In this document: in pieces, positions 1-7,591 of the stretch
How positions within the stretch are numbered: position 1 is the first letter of the stretch
Layout of the letters: each line of letters opens with the position of its first letter
NCBI GenBank assembly: GCA_029933365.1
Contig: JAOZOH010000126.1
Coordinates: 1 to 7,886 of the forward strand
Direction of reading: 5' to 3'
From: Desulfuromusa sp.
GTDB taxonomy: Bacteria; Desulfobacterota; Desulfuromonadia; Desulfuromonadales; Geopsychrobacteraceae
DNA: 7,886 nucleotides
Notes under the pieces: model-generated
Database searches by the model: none
Told to the model about the DNA's origin: nothing
What the model saw: the letters and a program-made list of their open reading frames with translations, nothing else
Made by a program: the position numbers and the translations under genes

Positions 1-1037
1 CTCTCCCAGTCCAGATCTTTGGTGATGTTATAGGTCGGGATTGGAAAAGAAAAAATCCGTCCAGAAGAATCGCCCTGCATCATCACTTCACAGAAGGCTC
101 GATTCAGAAGATCCATTTCGGGCTGAAACTCGCGGTAGCAACGCTCCTGGAGTTCACCACCAATAACGACCGCCTCCTGAGCCATATTGGACGGCACCAT
201 CATATCCATAGTGATATTGGTGAATGGTGTCTGGAACCCGACCCGAGTCGGCACATTCATATTGAAGACAAATTCCTGCAGTGATTGCAGAACCTCAGCA
301 TAGGTCAATTGATCATAGGCAATGAAGGGAGCCAGCAGAGTGTCGAAACTGGCAAAGGCCTGAGCCCCAGCAGCTTCCCCCTGCAGGGTATAGAAAAAAT
401 TGACTGACTGCCCCAAAGCGGTACGGAAATGTTTTGGCGGAGCACTCTGAACCTTACCATAAGCCCCGGTAAACCCCTTCAGCAGCAGGTCTTTCAGATC
501 CCAACCACAGCAGTAAACTGACAACATTCCCAGGTCGTGGATATGGAATTCGCCGTCGCGATGGGCATCGGCAATATCGTTGGGGTAGATTTTATTCAAC
601 CAGTAGTTGCTGGTAATATTGGCGGCGATATGATTATTGAGGCCCTGCAGCGAGTAACCCATATTGGCATTCTCGTTAACCCGCCAATCTTCACGCACCA
701 GATAAGAATCGATAGACTCAATCGATTCGCGCATGAATTCTTGGGTCTGACGTAAGCTTTCGTGCTGTTTTCGGTAGAGGATATAGGCTTTGGCCGTTTG
801 CGCATGGCCATTTTCGATGAGGATTTTTTCAACCAGGTCCTGCACATTTTCAACGGTTGGAACCCGGCCATCCTTGTAGAGAACGGAAAGTATCCCGCCA
901 ACTTGACGGGTAATATCAGAAACCCTCTCAAAATCACTACCACCAACAGATTGAACTGCCTTGATAATAGCTTGTGAAATTTTGTCTTCAACGTACGGAA
1001 CCAGACGACCGTCACGCTTACAAATAAACTCTATCAT
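1..1037 (-). CDS. nrdD: Anaerobic (class III) ribonucleoside-triphosphate reductase, N-terminal 345 codons; runs off the window
   Basis: This enzyme reduces ribonucleoside triphosphates to deoxyribonucleotides without oxygen, using a glycyl radical installed by the activase NrdG. The reading frame is open from the ATG at 1037-1035 to the left edge. Residues 1-96 read as an ATP-cone, the allosteric ATP/dATP domain: it opens MIEFICKRDGRLVPYVEDKI, with K19 in the VEDKI motif, and later has TVENVQDLVEKIL (61-73) and AYILYR (84-89). The catalytic barrel begins after this. It carries HIHDLG (165-170) followed by YCCGWDL (175-181), with C176/C177 where class III enzymes keep a conserved active-site cysteine, and near the edge the typical FPIPTYNITKDLDW. 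The C-terminal zinc site and glycyl-radical motif lie outside the window, so an intact enzyme cannot be confirmed. The start is fixed by GGAGGGG at 1042-1048, a few bases upstream, and by the family's usual MIEF-type N-terminus. The gene is probably controlled by NrdR (boxes at 1145-1190). nrdG would be expected beyond the left edge, but that is inference. Confidence 0.95.
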   Translation of the reverse strand, partial: MIEFICKRDGRLVPYVEDKISQAIIKAVQSVGGSDFERVSDITRQVGGILSVLYKDGRVPTVENVQDLVEKILIENGHAQTAKAYILYRKQHESLRQTQEFMRESIESIDSYLVREDWRVNENANMGYSLQGLNNHIAANITSNYWLNKIYPNDIADAHRDGEFHIHDLGMLSVYCCGWDLKDLLLKGFTGAYGKVQSAPPKHFRTALGQSVNFFYTLQGEAAGAQAFASFDTLLAPFIAYDQLTYAEVLQSLQEFVFNMNVPTRVGFQTPFTNITMDMMVPSNMAQEAVVIGGELQERCYREFQPEMDLLNRAFCEVMMQGDSSGRIFSFPIPTYNITKDLDWE

Positions 1038-1047
1038 TGCGCCCCTC

Positions 1048-1065
1048 CCTGCCAGACTGCGCAGG
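1048..1065 (-). other. Small hairpin next to the nrdD ribosome binding site
   Basis: In the minus-strand transcript CCTGC (1065-1061) can pair with GCAGG (1052-1048) across an 8-nt loop. The 3' arm touches the first G of the nrdD Shine-Dalgarno (GGAGGGG, 1048-1042). A second weak stem, GACAC/GTGTC at 1106-1110 and 1127-1131, lies further upstream in the same leader. Both are 5 bp and could be chance. Confidence 0.2.
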
Positions 1066-1144
1066 AAAATAAAATCAACAAAAAAGATCGAACTGTAACG
1101 TCGAAGACACTAACATAAGTTCTGGGGTGTCCCAAAACAAAATC

Positions 1145-1190
1145 ACAACATCTAGTATCTTTTTTATCGAATTAACACAATATATTGTTA
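1145..1190. promoter_or_regulatory. NrdR box pair upstream of nrdD
   Basis: NrdR is the ATP-cone repressor of bacterial ribonucleotide reductase genes. It binds two tandem 16-bp boxes resembling ACACAATATATTGTGT, spaced about three helical turns apart. Here 1175-1190 reads ACACAATATATTGTTA, which matches at 14 of 16 positions and includes a perfect 12-bp palindrome at 1177-1188. A poorer second box, ACAACATCTAGTATCT at 1145-1160, matches 10 of 16, with its centre 30 bp from the first. The better box is convincing. The second depends partly on its spacing. The pair lies upstream of nrdD, the only reductase gene in view. Confidence 0.75.
1153..1180 (-). promoter_or_regulatory. Possible nrdD promoter overlapped by NrdR boxes
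   Basis: On the minus strand TTGTGT (1180-1175) is a poor -35 element, and GATACT (1159-1154) or ATACTA (1158-1153) a fair -10 element, at a short spacing of 15-16 bp. This would start transcription near 1147 and leave a leader of about 110 nt. The match is weak in itself. The main support is position: the strong NrdR box covers the -35 element and the weaker one the -10 element, as expected for repression by NrdR. Confidence 0.4.
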
Positions 1191-1438
1191 ATCAACTGTG
1201 AATATCATATAGACATAAAACGCTAAGATGTAGCAATTTCGACGCCTTTCCCAGACAACCTTAAAGTGATATATGAACCGGACAACGGCAGAAGGATTGA
1301 GTAGCAAACGGAAGATAAATAAACAACAGGAGAGGCAGTAGAAGTGTTTTACTCCTCCGGAGGGAATACGCGTTGTTTCTGGAGGCATACCAGCACAACA
1401 AACAGGAGCGGATCAATCGGGAAAAGCAGTTCAAGCCC

Positions 1439-1466
1439 TTAAATATCTTGATTTGGTGATATTTAA
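1439..1466. repeat. AT-rich inverted repeat
   Basis: TTAAATATC (1439-1447) and GATATTTAA (1458-1466) are perfect 9-bp complementary arms around a 10-bp spacer. The arms are almost all A/T, so as RNA the hairpin would be weak. It may be a protein-binding site or part of the 3' untranslated region of gltBD. It has no T-run and is not a clear terminator. Confidence 0.45.
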
Positions 1467-1507
1467 AAGCCCGCCACGATTGCCATTGCTAGAAAGGCCT
1501 TGTTTCA

Positions 1508-1547
1508 AGCTATTCAGCGACTCACGCTGCTGAGTCGCTGAATAGCT
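1508..1547 (-). terminator. Perfect 17-bp hairpin at the gltD stop codon, without a T-run
   Basis: The arms AGCTATTCAGCGACTCA (1508-1524) and TGAGTCGCTGAATAGCT (1531-1547) are perfectly complementary around a 6-base loop. The last base of the gltD TGA stop (1549-1547) is the first base of the stem in the transcript. Both the position and a 17-bp stem with no mismatch are typical of an operon-end structure. The bases after the stem in the transcript are TGAAACAAGG, with no uridine run, so it may act as an atypical terminator, a block to 3' exonucleases, or both. It is symmetrical and could also form on plus-strand RNA. Confidence 0.6.
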
Positions 1548-3025
1548 CAGTACACGAAAGGCTCCAGGCGCACCTTGGGCAACAAGCTTTGGGAACCAGT
1601 CAGATACTCGTCGACGCAGCGGGCAACTTCGCGTCCCTCGCTGATCGCCCAAACGACCAGACTCTGCCCACGACGGCAATCCCCCGCAGCAAAGACGCCA
1701 TCGACCGAACTCATTCGAGTATTGGCGTTGGTGGTAATATTGGACCGCTGATCCGTTTCACAGCCTATCTGACTGAGCAGTTCAGAACGCGGCCCAAGAA
1801 AGCCCATCGCCAGAAGGGCAAGGTCACATTGCCAGATCTGTTCGCTACCGGCAATCTTCTCTGGACGCCCATTGACCCATATGATCTTAACGGTTTCCAG
1901 GCCAGTGAGACGCCCCTTGTCTCCGAGAAATCGGGTTGTCATGATTTCGTATTGAACCTTGCCACCGTTGGCGACCATCTCTTCGACCGAGGAGCTGACG
2001 CGCATGATACGTGACCACTGCGGCCAGGGATTACTGGGGCTGCGTTCCTCTGGGGGCGGGTCGAGAAGTTCAAAGTTGACCACACTTGCGGCACCTTGAC
2101 GCAACGAGGTACCGATACAATCCGAACCGGTATCGCCACCACCGATAACGATAACTTTCTTTCCCCTGGCGTTGATGACTTGCTTTTGGGGGTGCAGTGC
2201 AGCAACATCCTCATCCCCCCAGTTGGCACGATTCTGTTCAGGGAGAAATTCCATAGCAAAGTGAATGCCGTCCAGATCCCTTCCATCAACGGGAAGATCA
2301 CGCGGTTCTTCGGCCCCCGTAGCGATTACCACCGCATCGAAAGAGGATTTGATTTCTGCAAAAGATATATCTTTACCGATTTCACAAGAGTAAGTGAATT
2401 CAATCCCTTCAGCAGCAAGAAGGTCGATGCGACGTTGCACCTTTTCCTTGCGCAGCTTGTAATGGGGAATGCCATACATCAACAAACCACCAGCGCGGTC
2501 GGCCTTCTCAAAAACTCTGACTCTATGACCGGCGCGATTGAGCTGTTGAGCACAAGCCAATCCGGCAGGACCACCGCCGATGACAGCCACGGTTTTACCA
2601 CTGTGTCGTGCTGGTGGTTGCGGGAGGATCCACCCTTCCTCAAAGCCCTTATCGACGATCGATACTTCATGCAGCTTGATCGTCACTGCCGGCTCGTTGA
2701 TACCAAGCACGCAGGAGGCTTCGCAAGGTGCCGGGCAGACACGGCCAGTAAACTCCGGGAAGTTATTGGTCGCATGCAGAGCGTGCAGAGCTTTCTCCCA
2801 TTGGCCGCGGTACACCAGATCATTCCATTCCGGGATCAAATTACCCAGAGGGCAGCCGGTCATACAAAAGGGGACACCACAATCCATACAACGCGAAGCC
2901 TGGGTCTTAACCTTTTCCTCGCGGGGATAGTTATAGTGCTCATTGTGATGCTGCAGGCGTGCGTTGACAGGCTGTATAGTCTTGTCACGGCGGCCATGTT
3001 TCATAAATCCACGTGGATCACCCAT
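1547..3025 (-). CDS. gltD: Glutamate synthase small subunit (FAD/Fe-S, nicotinamide-oxidising)
   Basis: GltD oxidises NAD(P)H on FAD and passes electrons through iron-sulfur clusters to GltB. The 492-residue protein is slightly longer than the usual 470-490. It opens MGDPRGFMKHGR, an N-terminus of the yeast/plant/Bacillus GOGAT branch. The cluster region has C46, C49, C54 and C58 (CMDCGVPFCMTGC), then C97, C101 and C105 (RVCPAPCEASC). The FAD fold begins at GGGPAG (150-155), the nicotinamide fold at GGGDTG (295-300), and the FAD-closing motif AAGDCRRGQSLVVWAI spans 446-461. After the second fold, at residue 319, the sequence reads NFELLDPPP, whereas Azospirillum/E. coli-type enzymes have arginines there. 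I infer that NADH use is possible. The ATG at 3025-3023 is supported by AAGGAGG six bases upstream, inside the end of gltB. The two genes overlap by 8 bases and are surely co-transcribed and probably translationally coupled. The protein looks complete. Confidence 0.96.
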   Translation of the reverse strand: MGDPRGFMKHGRRDKTIQPVNARLQHHNEHYNYPREEKVKTQASRCMDCGVPFCMTGCPLGNLIPEWNDLVYRGQWEKALHALHATNNFPEFTGRVCPAPCEASCVLGINEPAVTIKLHEVSIVDKGFEEGWILPQPPARHSGKTVAVIGGGPAGLACAQQLNRAGHRVRVFEKADRAGGLLMYGIPHYKLRKEKVQRRIDLLAAEGIEFTYSCEIGKDISFAEIKSSFDAVVIATGAEEPRDLPVDGRDLDGIHFAMEFLPEQNRANWGDEDVAALHPQKQVINARGKKVIVIGGGDTGSDCIGTSLRQGAASVVNFELLDPPPEERSPSNPWPQWSRIMRVSSSVEEMVANGGKVQYEIMTTRFLGDKGRLTGLETVKIIWVNGRPEKIAGSEQIWQCDLALLAMGFLGPRSELLSQIGCETDQRSNITTNANTRMSSVDGVFAAGDCRRGQSLVVWAISEGREVARCVDEYLTGSQSLLPKVRLEPFVY

Positions 3026-6000
3026 GGAGAGCCTCCTTCTGCTCGGCCTTGGCCGCCCGTTCGGACAGCGCCCGACGGTATTCGTTGGGGAAAACGCGGA
3101 CGAAGCGCGTCAGATATTCACTCCAGGAGTCCAGAATTTCAGCTGCCCGTAGCGAACCGGTCAACTCCCAGTGCCTGGTGATAACCTGGTGCAACCACTT
3201 GGCATCATAGTCATCGACAGACATCTGCTCAAGATCTACCATCGCCTGGTTACAGCGCCGACGGAAGCGCCTGTCATCATCAAAAACGTAGGCAAAACCG
3301 CCCGACATCCCGGCAGCAAAATTACGCCCAGTGCGACCCAGACTGATCGTGCGGCCGCCGGTCATATATTCGCAGCCATGATCACCCATCCCTTCGACAA
3401 CTGCAGTCACACCTGAATTGCGCACGCAGAAGCGTTCACCAGCCTTACCGGCAAAGTAGGCTTCACCGCCAGTGGCACCATAAAGGACAGTATTGCCAAC
3501 GATAGAGTTCTCATGCCAGACAAATCTAGCCTTGGGATCAGGAAAGATGACCATACGACCTCCGGCCATCCCCTTGCCAACGTAGTCATTCGCTTCGCCG
3601 ACGAGTCGCAGGTCAATACCGGGGGCAAGAAAGGCTCCAAAACTCTGCCCCGCAACACCCTTCAGGGTGATGCCGATAGTTCCTTCGGGCAAGCCTTCAC
3701 GACCATGGCGCATGGCGATCTTGCCCGAAAGCATGGTACCAAAGGTTCGGTTGGAGTTACGGATCGGCATTTCAATATGCACTGCTACCTTACGTTCAAG
3801 AGCTGGCGCAGCAAGCTCGATCAACTGGTTGTCCAGTTGCTTTTCCAGGCCGTGATCCTGCCCCTGAATATGGCGGGTGGCGACCTCAGAACCGATCTGA
3901 GGCTTAAGCAGAATCCGCGAGAAGTCCAAACCCTGATTTTTCCAGTGTTTGATCGCACCATCCATCTCTAAATACTGCGTCTGTCCAACCAGTTCATCCA
4001 GACTCCGCACCCCTAACTCGGCCATTAACTCACGAACCTCCTCGGCGAGAAAGGTGAAGAAATTGACCACGTGCTCGGCTTTGCCATTGAACTTGGCACG
4101 CAGCGATTTGTCCTGAGTAGCGACGCCAACCGGACAGGTATTGAGATGGCATTTGCGCATCATGACGCAGCCGATAGTGACCAGTGCCACGGTGGCAAAG
4201 GCGTACTCCTCAGCACCAAGAATAGCGGCAATAATCACATCACGTCCGGTACGCAACTGACCATCGGTTTGAACGATAATACGGCCACGCAGGTCATTGA
4301 GTACCAGCGTTTGTTGAGCTTCCGCCAGACCAATCTCCCAGGGGATACCGGCATGCTTGATCGACGATGTCGGTGAAGCGCCAGTGCCGCCATCATAGCC
4401 AGCGATGATAACGCGCTCGGCATGCCCTTTGCTGACACCCGCAGCAACAGTGCCGACGCCGACTTCACTCACCAGTTTGACCGTGATCTCAGCCTTGGGG
4501 TTGCAGTTTTTCAGGTCGAAAATCAGCTGAGCCAAATCCTCAATCGAGTAGATATCGTGGTGCGGCGGCGGCGAGATCAAGGTGACCCCGGGAACGCTGT
4601 AGCGTAAGGAACCGATGTACTCACTGACCTTGTGCCCAGGCAATTGGCCACCTTCGCCAGGCTTGGCTCCTTGCGCCACCTTGATCTGCAGTTCGTCAGC
4701 GTTGACCAGATAGTGCGGAGTGACGCCGAAACGTCCTGATGCCACCTGCTTGATCGCGCTGCGACGCAGGTCGCCGTTTGCATCTGGAATAAAGCGCCGC
4801 GGGTCCTCGCCACCTTCACCGGTATTCGATTTGCCGCCGAGGCGGTTCATGGCGATGGCTAGAATTTCGTGAGCCTCGGGAGAGATCGAGCCAAGGCTCA
4901 TTGCACCGGTACAGAAGCGCTTGACGATGGCAGAAACCGGTTCAACCTCATCCAGAGCAACAGGCGGATTCTGGGGCGTAAACTTGAACAGCCCACGCAA
5001 CGTGTACAGCCGTTCACTTTGGTCGTTGACTTGATTGGAATATTGCTTAAAGACCTCGCGGTTACCAGAACGCACGGCATTCTGCAACAGGGCGATGACC
5101 TCAGGATTCATCAAATGGATTTCACCATCACGGCGCCAGGAATATTCTGCCCCACGCTCCAGATCACGATTGGGATCCACCTGCTCAGCATAGGCAAGGC
5201 GGTGACGCATCAAGCTTTCGGTGGCAATCAGATTCAAATCTGCTCCACCAATACGACAGGCAGTGCCGGGAAAATACTGGTCCGTGAAGCTCTGATCAAG
5301 ACCTACAATCTCAAAGATCTGGGCACTACAATAACTTTGCAAGGTGCTGATCCCCATCTTGGAGAATACCTTCAGTAAACCCTTGCCGATCGCCTTGATG
5401 TAGTTCTTGGTATATTGATGGACGATTCCAGTCTCATCGTCGGCGCGGTCATTGCCGTCCAAACCGGGAAGCATCCCTTCATTAATCATGTCCTGCAAGG
5501 TCTCGAAAGCGAGGTAAGGGTTGACCGCAGTTGCACCGTAACCAAGCAACAGCGCAAAATGGTGGACTTCGCGAGCTTCGCCGGTTTCCACGATGAGTGA
5601 ACACTGACTCCGCTTGCCAACCTGGATCAGGTGGTGATTAATTCCCGAAAGTGCCAGCAACGCCGGAATAGGAGCTTTTTGCGCACAGACCCCACGGTCG
5701 GAGAGCACCAGAATAGTACGACCGGCATCAACCGCAGCCTCAGCCTCTACAAACAGGGCATTCATTCTTTTTTCCAAGGATTCTGAGCCCTGGCTTGCAT
5801 CAAAGAGAGTACTCAGAGTGGTGCCCTGGAAGTTCGCCAAGTCACTGTGACGTAATTGCTCAACGACATCGTTGGTGATGATCGGATGTTCGAGTGCCAG
5901 CATGCGACAGTGTTCTGGCCCAGGCATCAGAATATTACGCGCTGGTCCCAGATACTGGGTCAAGCTCATGACCACCTCTTCACGCAGAGGGTCAATGGCA

Positions 6001-7580
6001 GGGTTGGTGACCTGAGCAAAGAGCTGGGTGAAATACCAATAGAGTAACTTGCTCTGCTTTGATAGCACCGCTATCGGGGTATCGGTCCCCATAGAGCCCA
6101 CCGGTTCCTGACCATTGAGCGCCATTGGTGCCATAACCACACGCATTTCTTCCAGAGTGTAGCCAAAACTCCCTTGCTTGTCCCGCAGTTCGCCGCGACT
6201 GGCCACCCGCTTAGTTGCTGGAGTTGGCAAGTCATCGAGAGAGATCAAGTAATCACGCACCCAGGAAGCATAGGGTTGAGCTGCGGCAAGATCGCCCTTG
6301 ATCTGGTGATCTTCCTTGAACTCACCGGTTTCGACATCGATCAAGATCATCTTGCCAGGGGCCAGACGTTCCTTACGCAGAATCTTCTCGGGGGCAATAT
6401 CCAGGACACCTGCCTCAGAAGCATAGATAATCTCGTCGTCATTAGTGATCCAGTAGCGCGCCGGGCGCAGGCCGTTACGATCCAGAATCGCAACAACTTG
6501 ACGACCATCACAGGCGACGAGATTAGCCGGACCATCCCAAGGTTCCATCATAGTGGCATGATATTCGAAAAAACCTTTGACGTCGGGGCGTAGATGGGTC
6601 TTGGAGACCCATGCCTCGGGAACCATCATCGCCAGCGAATGGGCCAAGCTCCGACCAGTGAGCAGCAATAGCTCAAGAGCGTTATCGAAACAGGCGGTAT
6701 CCGAACTCCCTTCGATAATCACCGGATCCAGGTCTGGAACCCCATCAGCGAGTTCAAGGTGTGCAAACAAGGCGGTTCGTGCGCGCATCCGGTTGATATT
6801 GCCACGCAGGGTATTAATCTCGCCATTGTGCGCCACATAGCGGAAAGGCTGTGCTAAATCCCAAGTCGGGAAGGTGTTGGTGCTGTAGCGCTGGTGAACA
6901 AAAGCAATGGCACTGACTAGGCGTTCATCATCCAGTTCAGGGTAAAAAGTATTCAGCTGTTCAGAAAGGAGCATCCCCTTGTAAAGAATGGTGCGACTGG
7001 AGAGCGAGCAGACGTAAAACAGTTCTTCGCCGGCAAGCTTGCTTTTACGAATCTCATTCTCCGCCCGTTTGCGAGCCAGATAAAGCATCAGCTCGAGCTG
7101 ATTGGTTTCGACTTTGCCACGACCAGCAAAAATCTGCATGACCAGCGGTTCTACGGAGCGGGCATTACGACCAATGGTGCTACCATCCGTTTGGGTTGTA
7201 CGCCAACCAAGGACACTGCAACCGACGCAGGTGAGCTCACGCTCCAGCACCAAGATGCAGGCGGCACGGCAAGCACTGTCTTGCGGTAAAAACACCATCC
7301 CAGTGCCGTATTCATCAATCATTGGCAGCTTAAAGTCACAGACCTCACGATAGTAGACATCGGGTATTTGCAGCATCAACCCAGCGCCATCACCATCCAG
7401 CGGATCAGCGCCCACTGCCCCACGATGGATCAGGTTGCAGAGAATCTCGATGCCTCGCTTGACGATACTGTGACTTTTACGGCCTTTGATGTTGGCGATA
7501 AAACCGACCCCACAGCTATCATGTTCGTTGCTGGGATCATATAAACCCTGAGCGGGTGGCATGCCAAAATGGGTTGTCAT
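3018..7580 (-). CDS. gltB: Glutamate synthase large subunit (glutaminase and FMN synthase domains)
   Basis: GltB makes two glutamates from glutamine and 2-oxoglutarate, and with GltD it forms the cytoplasmic GOGAT that follows glutamine synthetase in ammonia assimilation. The 1520-residue protein is full length. Residues 23 to about 430 are the Ntn-type glutaminase. The catalytic cysteine is C23 (DSCGVGF), so a 22-residue propeptide should be removed. R231 (HQRYSTNTFP), N252/G253 (AHNGEINT) and D294 (GSSDTACFDN) fit the glutamine site. A central domain follows to about 800. The FMN barrel covers about 860-1230, with GGKSNTGEGGEDP (915-927), GYDGGTGASP (1061-1070) and the 3Fe-4S cysteines C1138, C1144 and C1149. 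A glycine-rich beta-helix closes the protein (about 1270-1430; GMAGGRMVIFPD). The ATG at 7580-7578 has AAGGA six bases upstream. A second in-frame Met (M7) is possible but has no such site. The propeptide is shorter than the roughly 36-42 residues of the Azospirillum and E. coli enzymes. gltD follows with an 8-base overlap. Confidence 0.97.
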   Translation of the reverse strand: MTTHFGMPPAQGLYDPSNEHDSCGVGFIANIKGRKSHSIVKRGIEILCNLIHRGAVGADPLDGDGAGLMLQIPDVYYREVCDFKLPMIDEYGTGMVFLPQDSACRAACILVLERELTCVGCSVLGWRTTQTDGSTIGRNARSVEPLVMQIFAGRGKVETNQLELMLYLARKRAENEIRKSKLAGEELFYVCSLSSRTILYKGMLLSEQLNTFYPELDDERLVSAIAFVHQRYSTNTFPTWDLAQPFRYVAHNGEINTLRGNINRMRARTALFAHLELADGVPDLDPVIIEGSSDTACFDNALELLLLTGRSLAHSLAMMVPEAWVSKTHLRPDVKGFFEYHATMMEPWDGPANLVACDGRQVVAILDRNGLRPARYWITNDDEIIYASEAGVLDIAPEKILRKERLAPGKMILIDVETGEFKEDHQIKGDLAAAQPYASWVRDYLISLDDLPTPATKRVASRGELRDKQGSFGYTLEEMRVVMAPMALNGQEPVGSMGTDTPIAVLSKQSKLLYWYFTQLFAQVTNPAIDPLREEVVMSLTQYLGPARNILMPGPEHCRMLALEHPIITNDVVEQLRHSDLANFQGTTLSTLFDASQGSESLEKRMNALFVEAEAAVDAGRTILVLSDRGVCAQKAPIPALLALSGINHHLIQVGKRSQCSLIVETGEAREVHHFALLLGYGATAVNPYLAFETLQDMINEGMLPGLDGNDRADDETGIVHQYTKNYIKAIGKGLLKVFSKMGISTLQSYCSAQIFEIVGLDQSFTDQYFPGTACRIGGADLNLIATESLMRHRLAYAEQVDPNRDLERGAEYSWRRDGEIHLMNPEVIALLQNAVRSGNREVFKQYSNQVNDQSERLYTLRGLFKFTPQNPPVALDEVEPVSAIVKRFCTGAMSLGSISPEAHEILAIAMNRLGGKSNTGEGGEDPRRFIPDANGDLRRSAIKQVASGRFGVTPHYLVNADELQIKVAQGAKPGEGGQLPGHKVSEYIGSLRYSVPGVTLISPPPHHDIYSIEDLAQLIFDLKNCNPKAEITVKLVSEVGVGTVAAGVSKGHAERVIIAGYDGGTGASPTSSIKHAGIPWEIGLAEAQQTLVLNDLRGRIIVQTDGQLRTGRDVIIAAILGAEEYAFATVALVTIGCVMMRKCHLNTCPVGVATQDKSLRAKFNGKAEHVVNFFTFLAEEVRELMAELGVRSLDELVGQTQYLEMDGAIKHWKNQGLDFSRILLKPQIGSEVATRHIQGQDHGLEKQLDNQLIELAAPALERKVAVHIEMPIRNSNRTFGTMLSGKIAMRHGREGLPEGTIGITLKGVAGQSFGAFLAPGIDLRLVGEANDYVGKGMAGGRMVIFPDPKARFVWHENSIVGNTVLYGATGGEAYFAGKAGERFCVRNSGVTAVVEGMGDHGCEYMTGGRTISLGRTGRNFAAGMSGGFAYVFDDDRRFRRRCNQAMVDLEQMSVDDYDAKWLHQVITRHWELTGSLRAAEILDSWSEYLTRFVRVFPNEYRRALSERAAKAEQKEALHG
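3032..3038 (-). promoter_or_regulatory. gltD ribosome binding site inside the gltB coding end
   Basis: On the minus strand AAGGAGG (3038-3032) is a near-perfect Shine-Dalgarno six bases before the gltD ATG. It lies within the last codons of gltB, so ribosomes finishing gltB pass directly over it. It fixes the gltD start and suggests coupling that keeps the two subunits in balance. Confidence 0.8.
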
Positions 7581-7586
7581 GGTTAA

Positions 7587-7591
7587 TCCTT
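7587..7591 (-). promoter_or_regulatory. gltB ribosome binding site, possibly masked by leader pairing
   Basis: AAGGA (7591-7587) lies six bases before the gltB ATG and decides that start over Met7. The segment GGATTAACC (7589-7581), which includes most of this site, can pair with GGTTATCC (7630-7623) upstream in the leader, giving eight base pairs with one bulged U. This would hide the site. The site itself is clear. The masking is inference. Confidence 0.65.

Larger units (their letters stand above)
1038..1546. other. Gene-free region between gltD and nrdD
   Basis: This stretch of about 510 bp is more AT-rich than the flanking genes. I found no convincing coding sequence on either strand. 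The longest frame (1188-1388, minus, 66 codons) has no ribosome binding site and ends in the NrdR box. The region holds the nrdD leader, promoter and NrdR boxes (about 1038-1190), a CCTCCGGAGG palindrome at 1354-1363, an AT-rich inverted repeat at 1439-1466 and the hairpin at the gltD stop (1508-1547). I see nothing recognisable between about 1200 and 1435: no tRNA and no known riboswitch core such as a cobalamin box. Confidence 0.7.

Noticed and set aside
596..1015. Minus-strand 139-codon frame within nrdD
   Set aside because: It is another frame of the nrdD coding region. The nrdD frame gives a continuous, conserved class III reductase sequence from 1037 to the left edge.
1181..1196. FNR-like half site (TTGAT) upstream of nrdD on the minus strand
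   Set aside because: The second half (AATAT rather than ATCAA) does not match, and the bases are already explained by the NrdR box.
1274..1342. Plus-strand 22-codon frame in the intergenic gap
   Set aside because: It is short, with no ribosome binding site or promoter, and nothing in the composition suggests a real small protein.
1188..1388. Minus-strand 66-codon frame upstream of nrdD
   Set aside because: There is no ribosome binding site before its ATG, it has no recognisable motif, and it ends inside the NrdR box. It is most likely a chance frame in a non-coding region.
1431..1679. Minus-strand 82-codon frame across the end of gltD
   Set aside because: It is an out-of-frame shadow of gltD that continues through the hairpin and has no ribosome site of its own.
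2096..3181. Plus-strand open frame of 361 codons opposite gltD and the end of gltB
   Set aside because: It is wholly antisense to well-conserved gltD codons and the gltB end, and its translation has no recognisable domain. Long antisense frames of this kind are a by-product of codon use in the real gene.
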